In this document: in pieces, positions 19,337 through 29,400 of the stretch
Layout: every line of letters begins with the position of its first letter
How positions within the stretch are numbered: the first letter of the stretch is position 1
Assembly: GCA_905178155.1 (NCBI GenBank)
Contig: CAJINV010000011.1
Location: 3,009,144-3,073,143 of the forward strand
Direction of reading: 5' to 3'
Source: Amoebophrya sp. A120
Taxonomy: Eukaryota > Sar > Dinophyceae > Syndiniales > Amoebophryaceae
DNA: 64,000 bases
Notes under the pieces: generated by a model
Seen by the model: only the letters and a program-made list of their open reading frames with translations
Told to the model about the DNA's origin: nothing
The model's database searches: none
Translations under genes and position numbers: made by a program

Positions 19337-21241
19337 TCAACAAAAATCGGATGTCGCAAGCACTTCTACTTCGCTGGTCTCCTCCTCAACAAGTTCTGCC
19401 TTGATTTCTGCGGAATGCTCCCCCGCCGAGAAAGTCGGGGGGCGAAGTAAAAACTCCGTGATCATGCCGGGGTTGTTCTGGAAAGCATTTCCTATCTCTG
19501 TTCTAGAATTCTTTTCTTCATTTTCGCTCCATATCCTTATTGCCGGCTCGGTCCACGCCACTTGCGACACGTATCGATTTTCCCCGATCTGCACCAATGC
19601 TTTCTGCGCTTCCGAATGTTCGAAAACTTCGCGCAAGTCGTTCACGGCGCCAGCCGGGATCCCCAGTTGCCCGCACTTCTCCAAAAGCGCCTGTCGGTCC
19701 CGCTGCGCGAAGCTTTGTTGCAGACTCCTTTTCAATGCCTCGCGGTCGGCGCAGCGCTGCACGTTGGTTTTCCACTTTTCAGGAACGTTAAGTGAGGTAG
19801 TAGCCCTATTCGGTGAAGTAGAAACTACAGCAGCGGGTAATGCTGTAGTTGGGGATGATGATGTTGCCGTCTCTTCTGTGTACAATGACCGGGTCCTCTC
19901 GGTACTGTCTGTACCAGAATCATCAACTATATCATCCTGGTCTTCTTGCAGAAATTCGCTATACAGCTTTGCGAACTGCGCGTCGGTCCCGACCGCCAGG
20001 ACAAAGGGTTTTCGCTCCTTATCGTAAAACACCGTTCCGTAGGGCGCAATCGACGGGTGATCCGACCCTAAAGGCTGCGGAATTTTCTTTTCCAGAACGT
20101 ACGCACTCGCCTGGTTCGCCAGTGCGGTGACCGCAGAACGCAGCAGAGACACCTCGACAAATTTATGGTGGGCCGCCGGTGGGTGAGGTAAAACGCGCGG
20201 CAGGTTAGGTGCATTGCGGCTTTCATCTGGGTTCGCTTTACATGATGCTCCACCTTCCCCCGCCAATTTTGAATCTGCTTCCGCTTCCTCTCGTGCAGCT
20301 CTCCCCCTACTTCCGTAGTTGTTCATCTGCTGGCGCTCGTAGAGCGCCACCAGGATCGCCTGTTTCAGCTGGTGTGCCGCGAGCAGGTCCATCAGTGCGA
20401 CGGGCATTTTCAGCGGTGTAGTATCTACCGACTCCCGATTTAGAAACATGAAGCCAGCCTCCGCTTGAATGCAGGCGTCGTAGCCCGCACGCTGGTCAGT
20501 CGTACCACCGTAACCCGTTATCGCCCCGTAGATGAGCCCAGGATGCTGGTGCTGTGGTTTGGAATAAAACGATTCTTCTTGTTGTTCCGATTTCAGTTCC
20601 TCATGATCTGGGTTCGTTCCTCGTCCACATTTGTTTATTTTCCCTTGTAGTTCATCAAGTTCTACCGCCTGCACGCACGTTTCGTAGTCGATTCTTAACC
20701 TCTGTACTTCGGCCTGCGTCTTGTAGGACGCCAGCACAATGTCCGACTTTCGGAGCAGCTTGTGGAAAATTTCGTAATCCTCACTTGCTTTCAGATCGAG
20801 CGAAATTGAGCGCTTCCCGAGGTTGCAGCCTTGGAAGTAGCTGGAGGGCTCGCACTTGCTGCCTTGCGTTTTCCATCTTCGGGTGACGTCACCCTCGGTT
20901 TTCGGATTCTCGACTTTAATCACGTCGCAACCCAGTTCCGCGAGAAACTGCCCCACCGAGGGTCCCGCGAGCACGGAACAGAGTTCGAGACACCGAAGCC
21001 CTTGGAGCGGCCGGGGGGAGGAGGGGGAGAAGGAGATAGAAGATGAAGAAAATAAACAGGATTTTTTGGCGCAGTGCAGTGTGCGAAGCGGCCAGCGTGA
21101 CCGCCTGATCGAGAGTGTTGGCCCTCGAGGGCTGGCGAAAGATGTGCACGACCGGAGCTTGTAGTCGTTCGCCGGAAAACCAGCACGTGGAATCACGCTA
21201 AGAATGCACGTGGTACCTCGCCGCACGAGCAGCTCCATCAT
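19337..21241 (-). CDS. Class III (CaiB/BaiF) CoA-transferase, probably mitochondrial
   Basis: Single exon, 634 residues from the double-Met start at 21241. The N terminus is rich in Arg and Ser with hydrophobic residues and should be a mitochondrial presequence. Family motifs follow: LQGLRCLELCSVLAGP, AELGCDVIKVENP, FQGCNLGKRSISLDL and GAITGYGG. AGYDACIQAEAGFM holds the Asp that carries the acyl-CoA anhydride in formyl-CoA transferase. Then come MPVALMDLLAAHQ and a C-terminal GIPAGAVNDLREVFEH. Human SUGCT, which uses succinyl-CoA and glutarate or hydroxymethylglutarate, is a plausible relative. The protein is about 200 residues longer than typical owing to acidic and Ser-rich inserts near residues 190-220, 310-350 and 430-490. 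The exact acyl substrate is unknown. Confidence 0.88.
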   Translation of the reverse strand: MMELLVRRGTTCILSVIPRAGFPANDYKLRSCTSFASPRGPTLSIRRSRWPLRTLHCAKKSCLFSSSSISFSPSSPRPLQGLRCLELCSVLAGPSVGQFLAELGCDVIKVENPKTEGDVTRRWKTQGSKCEPSSYFQGCNLGKRSISLDLKASEDYEIFHKLLRKSDIVLASYKTQAEVQRLRIDYETCVQAVELDELQGKINKCGRGTNPDHEELKSEQQEESFYSKPQHQHPGLIYGAITGYGGTTDQRAGYDACIQAEAGFMFLNRESVDTTPLKMPVALMDLLAAHQLKQAILVALYERQQMNNYGSRGRAAREEAEADSKLAGEGGASCKANPDESRNAPNLPRVLPHPPAAHHKFVEVSLLRSAVTALANQASAYVLEKKIPQPLGSDHPSIAPYGTVFYDKERKPFVLAVGTDAQFAKLYSEFLQEDQDDIVDDSGTDSTERTRSLYTEETATSSSPTTALPAAVVSTSPNRATTSLNVPEKWKTNVQRCADREALKRSLQQSFAQRDRQALLEKCGQLGIPAGAVNDLREVFEHSEAQKALVQIGENRYVSQVAWTEPAIRIWSENEEKNSRTEIGNAFQNNPGMITEFLLRPPTFSAGEHSAEIKAELVEEETSEVEVLATSDFC

Positions 21242-21550
21242 GGCACTGTGCAGGCAAACTGCGAGCCTTTTCACAGAGAACGCAAAGAGAATGACTCAAC
21301 GTAAGATCGGATCTTTACGCAAAAAGTCTCAATATCTCTCGTCTCTCCATGGCTTCAATTGCATGCAGACGCAAAACCAACAACAGACAAAACCGGAACA
21401 GGCCGCAGCGGAAGACTTTCTCCCATTTTCATTTTGGGACCATTTCATGAATTGTTCAATATCTAAAGCATAAGCATTGCTGCAGGGAAACAAAAACCTA
21501 CACAGCTACGTACTTTGTCCCTGCAAATCATCCTAGTATCCACCGGCGTT
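21242..21550. other. Short intergenic spacer
   Basis: No gene or repeat seen between the CoA-transferase start and the YceI stop. Confidence 0.5.
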
Positions 21551-22558
21551 CTACTCTCGCTTCCCCACCAGCGAGAAACTGACGAAAACTGTCCTGCCAA
21601 CGGCCAACGTGGGCCAGTTGGAGAGTATGTCAAAGTCAAAGCGATTGAACTCTCCGGTCACCAAGGCCTGCACCTCCTCTTTATCCAGTTTCGTGACCAC
21701 CACATCTAATACCACCGGTTTTTCGATGCCCCGAATGCAGACCGTCCCAGGGACCCGGTGCTCGTTAAGAAGTCGCGGGTTTTTATCCGCGTTCTTCGCT
21801 TTTTCCCACTGCTCGTCGGCCGTGGGCACGTGGCTGGCCACGGAGAGAAGGGTTGTCTTGTTGGTGCTGAAGGTCATGAGCGGAAACTTCTCCACCTCGA
21901 AAAACTCGTTACGCATCCGCCGGTCCCGCAGCCAGCTCTGCGTGTCGATCGAATCCGCGTTGACCGAAACACTGACCTGCTGCAGCTCGAAATACCCAGG
22001 ATGGTCGACAGAATCCTGCTCTTCATCCTCTGCATTTTTGTTCCTCGTGAAAGAACCTTCGCTACTTTCGTCTGTTCCTGCAACAGCGCTGCTGCTGCTT
22101 TCGCTTCTTGGCGTCACGAAAGTTATCCCGGTGTCACCTTTCGTCTGCACATGCCCGCTGAAGTTCTTGAAGGTCCCGTCCACGGTCATGCCCCAGTGCG
22201 AACATTTGAAGTTCAAAGCACTGCATTCCGGCGAGAAACGAAACTTCGTCGGCTGCGGAGATTTTTTTTCCTCTGATGAAGGAGCTGGCATGATTCTCCC
22301 ATCGGTGGATGAGCCGGAACCTTCTCCGGTCTTACCCGCAAGTAACTTCTCGCCTACCATAATTTTCAACCCAGAGAGGCGCTCGGCGACGGAGCACCAG
22401 GGAAGAAGAGACGAAACTCGCTGCTCGAAATCTGAATCTTGAGAAACAACAAACTCCCGGTCGCGCAGGAGGTAATGCGTCGCTGTGCCGCCGCCAACTA
22501 CCAGAGTGGCCCCAAACGCAAATCGGTCGGCGCTCTCCTTGGTGAAGAGACGACGCAT
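21551..22558 (-). CDS. YceI-domain protein
   Basis: 335 residues, one exon, ATG at 22558 followed by MRRLFTKESADRFAFGATLV, a basic start then a short hydrophobic segment that could be a mitochondrial presequence or signal anchor. From about residue 105 the chain follows the YceI lipocalin-like fold: FSPECSALNFKCSHWGMTV, GTFKNFSGHV, then VSVSVNADSIDTQSWLRDRR, FFEVEKFPLMTF and a C-terminal FDFDILSNWPTLAVG. Bacterial YceI proteins bind polyisoprenoid or other lipids in a beta barrel. YceI domains are uncommon in eukaryotes, so bacterial or organellar origin is possible. A Ser-rich acidic insert lies at about residues 150-190. The ligand is unknown. Confidence 0.8.
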   Translation of the reverse strand: MRRLFTKESADRFAFGATLVVGGGTATHYLLRDREFVVSQDSDFEQRVSSLLPWCSVAERLSGLKIMVGEKLLAGKTGEGSGSSTDGRIMPAPSSEEKKSPQPTKFRFSPECSALNFKCSHWGMTVDGTFKNFSGHVQTKGDTGITFVTPRSESSSSAVAGTDESSEGSFTRNKNAEDEEQDSVDHPGYFELQQVSVSVNADSIDTQSWLRDRRMRNEFFEVEKFPLMTFSTNKTTLLSVASHVPTADEQWEKAKNADKNPRLLNEHRVPGTVCIRGIEKPVVLDVVVTKLDKEEVQALVTGEFNRFDFDILSNWPTLAVGRTVFVSFSLVGKRE

Positions 22559-24290
22559 AGAAGACGGCTCTGTTCGAAATCTCGAGCAGAAAGGTGCTCA
22601 CAAAGCCAGGCAGAGGATGAGGTAGTTTCGGGAGGGTCCATAGATGGGTCGTATGAACTAAGTACTAGTTGCCACTCTCACTCTCCCAGGCACAAGCTTC
22701 ACAAAAAGACACGCAAGTGTATGTCTGGGCCGCTCGTCTGTAATCAATAATCAATTTTTTAATTCAACCAGGCACCTCATATACGTCGTCGAGATCGGAA
22801 GTAGCAGGAAAGATGCGGCTGGTAGCACCAAAAGTAACTGCAAATGCCAGCCCGGCGGGGGCAACAAAAAAAAAGAAACCGAAAAGCGAGTGGGTAGATG
22901 GGGTCCTGTACAGAGAGGTCATTCCCTTGGTGTTGAACGTCATCGCTTCAATTTTTCTGTTTGCTTCTATATCTGCTGGATTTATTGTATATTGTTGTTT
23001 GTTTTGCCGGAGTTCTCTTTCACCCTCCTCACAGTCGCAGACCATTCCGGTTAAAGGTCAAGTTCGGAGCAGACAAAAGGATCTACTTCGTGGACGCACT
23101 ACAGCCACAGCAAAATTTTTGCCTTCTCATCCGCCCCAATCAAATCAAGTCAAATAGTTTTGCAGTGTATTGTATGGGTGCCTAGTGCAATTCGAGATTC
23201 TACCACGGGCTAGAAAGAAACTAACAGAAAGTCCCACATATATAGAGTGCTGCTTTGGCAGTTTTGAAACAATATCGGCACTGCCCAAAGCACATGATCT
23301 TCCAGCTGCGCCCTCGGAGCACACCGACAAGCGGACGATCTCTCTAACGGGCAGGACAACCGCCTGGGCCTGCTCACGCTCAGTGCCAGTGGACGGTGGA
23401 AAGGAACAAAAACAAATAATAAAACTGGTTCCTACAAACTCAAACACCACATGAAAATGAAGTATAATTCTTCGAGGCAGGTGCGTCTTTTCACAATTGA
23501 TTTCCAGCATTCGGGGTCCGGCCTTGCTCCTGCAGCGTCATTTTTTTGCAGCAGCGAGATATCAAAATCGTCCTGAGCTGGATCTAGCAGATAGCGGCGG
23601 GGTTCCCGTCGTTTTCATCGGTTACATTCTATCATACCTTTCTTGTTTCATCTTGCATCCGCCACATTTCAATTGCTTCCTCAGGGTGGCAGAAAAAATC
23701 AAAAATGCTTGTGCTTTTTTCTGGGTTCTTACGCAGTGACGTGGGTGGTCACGGTTCCAATTCTGGGAGGATTTCTTTTGGGACTTGTGTGTAAAACTTC
23801 TAGGGGTGGTGCAGCTCACACTTCTCACACGGAATGAGTCGTAGTAGAGAAAAACTCCTAGTGGAAAAAAATTCAAATACTTATTTATATTGCAATGTAA
23901 AATCAAAATAGAGTAGTTCCTCGTGATACGAGAGCAGCAAAATGATGTAGAAATAGTGATACATTGTAAAGCAAAAAGAAAAAGCTGAATACGTTGCGAA
24001 GAATGAAAAGGCGACTCGAAAAACATTGCTGGACCATGATCTTGGCACTGACTACAGCGCTTATGAATGCAATCATCAAGCACGTGCTTAGCTCGCGACA
24101 GCGAGAGCGATACCACCTTCACGTTCACCCCTCCTGTCGTGCAAAATATAGAAAAAACAAAAAGAAACACGACGCAACGCGACGCTAACTACTCCTGGCA
24201 CACTTGCTTACATTTTTTTATTTTTCATACTTTATGGTGCCTTTCACCTTTGCTGTTGTTCTTCCACCTCAAGTAGGTTCCTCGCCTTTT
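22559..24290. other. Long region with only weak gene signals
   Basis: Besides the plus-strand ORF at 22813-23157, a plus-strand open stretch after a TTACGCAG acceptor (about 23738-23837, VTWVVTVPILGGFLLGLV) could be another membrane exon, but I could not join it in frame. The remainder (23840-24290) is AT-rich without features. Confidence 0.35.
22813..23157 (+). CDS. Possible small membrane protein, plus strand
   Basis: This ATG-started frame gives a basic N terminus (ATKKKKPKSEWVDG) followed by one clear membrane helix (VIPLVLNVIASIFLFASISA). It has a protein-like charge pattern rather than the low-complexity look of antisense frames. A minus-strand frame also covers 23045-22764, with a Phe-rich hydrophobic stretch, and I cannot exclude that it is the real one. 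If the plus reading is right, this is the only plus-strand gene in the window and the frame after about residue 60 may be intron read-through. No family recognised. Confidence 0.25.
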   Translation: MRLVAPKVTANASPAGATKKKKPKSEWVDGVLYREVIPLVLNVIASIFLFASISAGFIVYCCLFCRSSLSPSSQSQTIPVKGQVRSRQKDLLRGRTTATAKFLPSHPPQSNQVK

Positions 24291-25735
24291 CTAGCAGCAG
24301 GCGACCACAGGGGCCGGGGTCGCGAGCTTTGAAGCATCCACCGCGCCAGTGACGTGAGTGTCGGTGGCAACGTCTCCGGGCGGCGGCGAACTTTCATCAC
24401 CCGCTGGTTCGGGTCCGGGAGCCGGCGGACTGCTGTCACCCCCCGCAGGTCCGGGTCCGGGAGCCGGCGTACTGCTTTCACCCCCCGCAGGTCCGGGTCC
24501 GGGAGCCGGCGTACTGCTTTCACCACCCGCAGGTCCGGGAGCCGGCGTACCGATCCCCGTTCCACCACCCACAGGTCCGGGAGCCGTCTCGCATTTCCCG
24601 CAGTAACGACTGATCCCCGTGACTTTGTTGTTCGACGGTAATGTCGTCAATTTCAGGTCGTTTGGGCCCGCAATGCCGACGCTGTTATCAAGTGTAAAAA
24701 TGTCTGGGTCTGGAAGAATTCATGTTTGTCATGCTTGTCTGGCATGGCTCTTCAATCTGTCATGCACGTTACCCAAGAGCTCCGCTTTTCTGTGATGCAG
24801 AAGCGCAGTTTGTCATGCAGAATTGGCAACACCTAGGAGCTCAGAAACTTGTCATGCTGAGCCAGCATCTGTAGCCTCATCATGAGACGCCACCCAGCAT
24901 CACAAGTTTCCAGACCCAGACATTTTTACATTTGATAGCTGTTCTTGAGGAACATTTCACAAGGGCGAATGATGCTGCTCTTGTAGTACTGCGCGATTCC
25001 CACACACTCATCATTGTCTTCACACTCCTGCTTGCACAGCTCGCGATCTTTGTCGCCTCCTTCTCCATCTGCCAGGTGTGTCAGCATGTCTTGTAGGGGT
25101 GTGCTGCCCGCGTTCGTGTCGCCCGTGTCCTCCACCCAACACCCCGCGTCCTCTGCCGCCGCGTCCAATGTCTTCCAAGTGCCGCAATCCTCTGCCCCGC
25201 ACTCAGGCAACCACTTTTCCCGCATCGCTTCGCAGCCGCAAAACGTTTCTGGATCGCAATAGCGGCTGATACCGAACAACGGTATCGATAGTTGCAAGTT
25301 CGAAAGCTGAATGGCATTCGCCGATCCATCGATTTTAGGTTCGAAATCTTCGGCGCCACGCATCAGAGCACACGCGTCGCGCTGGGCGCGGATCCGCTGC
25401 ACGATACCGAGGCAGCCGGGGGTGTCCGCGCAGTCTTGCTCACACTTGTTACGACTTCTGATTAACGCCCCGCCCAGCACTGCCTGGTTTTTCAACCCAG
25501 AGATGGTGCACTGCTTCTGCTCGCCAATTTGCTCGATTTGTTTAAACACGCCACAGTCCTTGCCCATTTCGCAAAGCGGCAGCCATTCGTCGCTTTTGTT
25601 CTCGCACGTGTCCCCGTCATCTTGTTCCCCTGCCCGGCGCAAAACGACCTGAAAGCCCTGCGTCAGGTTGTTTTCACTGGTGTAAAAGTCGAGTAGCACC
25701 GCCGGAGCTACCCGCCGCAACGTGGACAGCGACAT
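24291..25735 (-). CDS. Cys-rich protein with PAN/apple-like repeats and a Pro/Gly minisatellite tail
   Basis: Exon 1 (25735-24938) and exon 2 (24685-24291) are separated by introner A2; removing it plus one GCTGT copy gives 395 residues and a stop. Exon 1 has two similar Cys-rich blocks with CEQDCADTPGCLGIVQ and CKQECEDNDECVGIAQYY, each later followed by a CALM/CEMF-like Cys. This spacing resembles PAN/apple modules. The phrase GISRYC occurs once in exon 1 and once just after the intron, confirming the join. Exon 2 ends in repeated APGPGPAGGES units from a 42-bp DNA repeat, then VVACC. There is no obvious signal peptide at the ATG used, although apple-type domains are normally extracellular, so an upstream exon may be missing. 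Binding partner unknown. Confidence 0.7.
24405..24595. repeat. 42-bp coding minisatellite
   Basis: About four units of a GC-rich 42-bp repeat, the last one shortened, containing GGTCCGGGTCCGGGAGCCGG. Because 42 is a multiple of three, length changes keep the frame; the translated minus strand gives about 14 residues per unit (APGPGPAGGESST-like). Confidence 0.85.
24686..24937. mobile_element. Introner A2
   Basis: 252 bp with family A TIRs (TATCAAGTGTAAAAATGTCT and its inverse) flanked by GCTGT on both sides. Its interior is nearly identical to introner A6 (34314-34569) but in reverse orientation. Excision plus one GCTGT joins FLKNS to VGIAG in the Cys-rich gene. Confidence 0.92.
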
Positions 25736-26467
25736 GGTCGTGCTTGTTTATTTTCTCCTTCGCGTAGTACTAAAAAGCGCTGTTCCTTCTGTCTCCTGAC
25801 GGTGCAGAACAAGTCGAAGAAGATGGTACTTACTGAAGGTGAAGAACAAGTCGAAGGTGAAGACCAAGTCTGTCTCCTGACGATTCAACAAGAAAAAGCA
25901 AATTCGTGAAGATGGTACTAGTGGTACAGTTGGCGGATATCTATAAAAATAAAGTCTTGTCACTGCGACGAGCAAATAAGCAGTTGCTGGGAGGAGCAAA
26001 ATGGTGATTTGATGGTCGGGCTGCGAGAAAATTTGCTCAGGTGTCCTGTGCTTTTTTGATATCGCGATACAGAATTTTCATTGGGTACTTCTACCAAACA
26101 AAACCGCATGGAAGTTGTATTCGCATCGTTTATTACACTTGTGTGCTGCACGAAGACGAAGGTCTGGGTATATTAATTACTCTGAACGATTTGTACGACA
26201 TTGAACGACGATCGGTTTGTACGATGTGTAAGTGCTGCCTTTGTTGACGCCGTAGACGTACACGACGCAGTGAAATATGGATAACAGCTCGTGCGTATCA
26301 GCACAAGCTGACTTCTTCGAAGATGTTCATGGACCTATTATCAATGTCATTGGAAAATGCATTCAGGATTCAAATTTCTTCCGTTTCTCTCGTCCTCCAC
26401 AACATTTTTCAACAACTAGAGCTACATCTACATCTACATCTACGAGGATATTAATTACGACCTTCTA
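25736..26467. other. Intergenic, no feature seen
   Basis: AT-rich spacer; a short run of CTACATCTACATCTACATCT-like triplets occurs near 26415-26440, otherwise nothing. Confidence 0.5.
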
Positions 26468-29400
26468 TTATTCCACAAACAGATTTGTGAAAATTCCCGT
26501 CGCCATGGCGTGTTTTCCGGGTACGGTCGGCGACGTCTGTAGACACTCCGCGTATCAAATGTAAAAATGTCTGGGTCTGGAAATTTGTGATGCATGTCAG
26601 TGAAACGAAAGCACACTGCAATGCGCCGCCAGGCATGACAAATTTACCCTTTCCCTTGGCTCCCTGTTGCGTATTCCGCATGACAAACAGCGTTTTTGCA
26701 TGACAGATAAGAGGAGCTCTTGCTGGCCACGCAATACAGAGCTCCGTGTCATGCCCGACTAGCATGACAAATCCCGCCTTCTTCCAGACCCAGACATTTT
26801 TGCATTTGATACCGCGGCCTCGGAAGCTATCCGCGCAAACACGTGCCTCCACGGTAACTCGTAGGGCTCGTTTCGCAGGCACCGCGGCAGCTTCTCGTGC
26901 ATGTTCGCCTTCGTGAGGTATGGCACAGCACCAGCAGTGTCCGCGGCTTTTTTGGCTGCATTAGGGGCAGCTGCTGCATCTGCGGTAGTTGTAGTTTCGC
27001 CAGCAACCCCCGGAGGGGTATCAAGTGTAAAAATGTCTGGGTATGGAAGACGCCCAGAAAAGCGCCGCAAATGCATGCTTTTTATTTGCGTGAGATTTGC
27101 GCGAGATTTGCGCGAGATTTCCAAAAATATTAGGAATATTGCCAAATCCGTCGAAAGTTCCTGAATATTCACAATATTGCCAAGCCGGGCAGCTTCTTGA
27201 GGCGAGAACCCCCCCCGTGAATATTTTCAAGTATATTCGCCAGCAAATATTCCTGAATATTAACAATATTGCCAGCTCCCTCGGGCAGCTTTTTGAGGCG
27301 AGAACCCCCTCCGTGAATATTTTCAAGTATATCCGCCAATAAATATTCCTGAATATTAATAATATTGCCAACTTGGGCAGCTTTTTGAGGCGAGGACCCC
27401 CTCCGTGAAGTATATTCGCCAATAAATATTCCTGAATATTAATAATATTGCCAACTCGGGCAGCTTTTGGAGGCGAGAACCCCCTCCGTGAATATTTTCA
27501 AGTATATTCGCCAATAAATATTCGCGAATATTAGTAATATTGCCAAATCGGGCAGCTTTTTAAGGCGCGAACCCCCTCCGTGAATATTTTCAAGTATATT
27601 CGCCAATAAATATTCGCGAATATTAATAATATTGCCAAATCGGGCAGCTTTTTGAGGCGAGAACCCCCTCCGTGAATGTTTTCAAGTATGTATATTCGCC
27701 AATAAATATTCCTGAATATCAACAATATTGCCAACTCGGGCAGCTTTTTGAGGCGAGAACCCCCTCCGTGAATATTTTCGAGCATATTCGCCAATAAATG
27801 TCCCTGAATATCAATGATCTTGCCAACCCGGGCAGCTTCTTGAGGCGAGAACCCCCTCCGTGAATATTTTCAAGCATCTTCGCCAATAGATATTCCTGAA
27901 TATTAATAATATTGCCAAATCGGGCAGCTTCTTAAGGCGAGAACCCCCTCCGTGAATATTTTCAAGTATATTCGCCAATGAATATTCCTGGACATTAATA
28001 ATATTGCCAACTCGGGCAGCTTTTTGAGGCGAGAACCCCCTCCGTGAATATTTTCAAGTATATTCGCCAATAAATATTCCTGAATATTAATAATATTGCC
28101 AAATCGGGCAGCTTTTTGAGGCGAGAACCCCCTCCGTGAATATTTTCAAGTATATTCGCCAATGAATATTCCTGAATATTAATAATATTGCCAACTCGGG
28201 CAGCTTTTTGAGGCGAGAACCCCCTCCGTGAATATTTTCAAGTATATTCGCCAATAAATATTCCTGAATATTAATAATATTGCCAAATCGGGCAGCTTTT
28301 TGAGGCGAGAACCCCCTCCGTGAATATTTTCAAGTATATTCGCCAATAAATATTCCTGAATATTAATAATATTGCCAAATCGGGCAGCTTTTTGAGGCGA
28401 GAACCCCCTCCGTGAATATTTTCAAGTATATTCGCCAATAAATATTCCTGAATATTAATAATATTGCCAACTCGGGCAGCTTTTTGAGGCGAGAACCCCC
28501 TCCGTGAATATTTTCAAGTATATTCGCCAATAAATATTCCTGAATATTAATAATATTGCCAAATCGGGCAGCTTTTTGAGGCGAGAACCCCCTCCGTGAA
28601 TATTTTCAAGTATATTCGCCAATAAATATTCCTGAATATTAATAATATTGCCAACTCGGGCAGCTTTTTGAGGCGAGAACCCCCTCCGTGAATATTTTCA
28701 AGTATATTCGCCAATAAATATTCCTGAATATTAATAATATTGCCAACTCGGGCAGCTTTTTGAGGCGAAAACCCCCTCCGTGAATATTTTCAAGTATATT
28801 CGCCAATAAATATTCCTGAATATTAATAATATTGCCAACTCGGGCAGCTTTTTGAGGCGAGAACCCCCTCCGTGAATATTTTCAAGTATATTCGCCAATA
28901 AATATTCCTGAATATTAATAATATTGCCAACTCGGGCAGCTTTTTGAGGCGAAAACCCCCTCCGTGAATATTTTCAAGTATATTCGCCAATAAATATTCC
29001 TGAATATTAATAATATTGCCAACTCGGGCAGCTTTTTGAGGCGAAAACCCCCTCCGTGAATATTTTCAAGTATATTCGCCAATAAATATTCCTGAATATT
29101 AATAATATTGCCAACTCGGGCAGCTTTTTGAGGCGAAAACCCCCTCCGTGAATATTTTCAAGTATATTCGCCAATAAATATTCCTGAATATTAATAATAT
29201 TGCCAACTCGGGCAGCTTTTTGAGGCGAAAACCCCCTCCGTGAATATTTTCAAGTATATTCGCCAATAAATATTCCTGAATATTAATAATATTGCCAACT
29301 CGGGCAGCTTTTTGAGGCGAAAACCCCCTCCGTGAATATTTTCAAGTATATTCGCCAATAAATATTCCTGAATATTAATAATATTGCCAACTCGGGCAGC

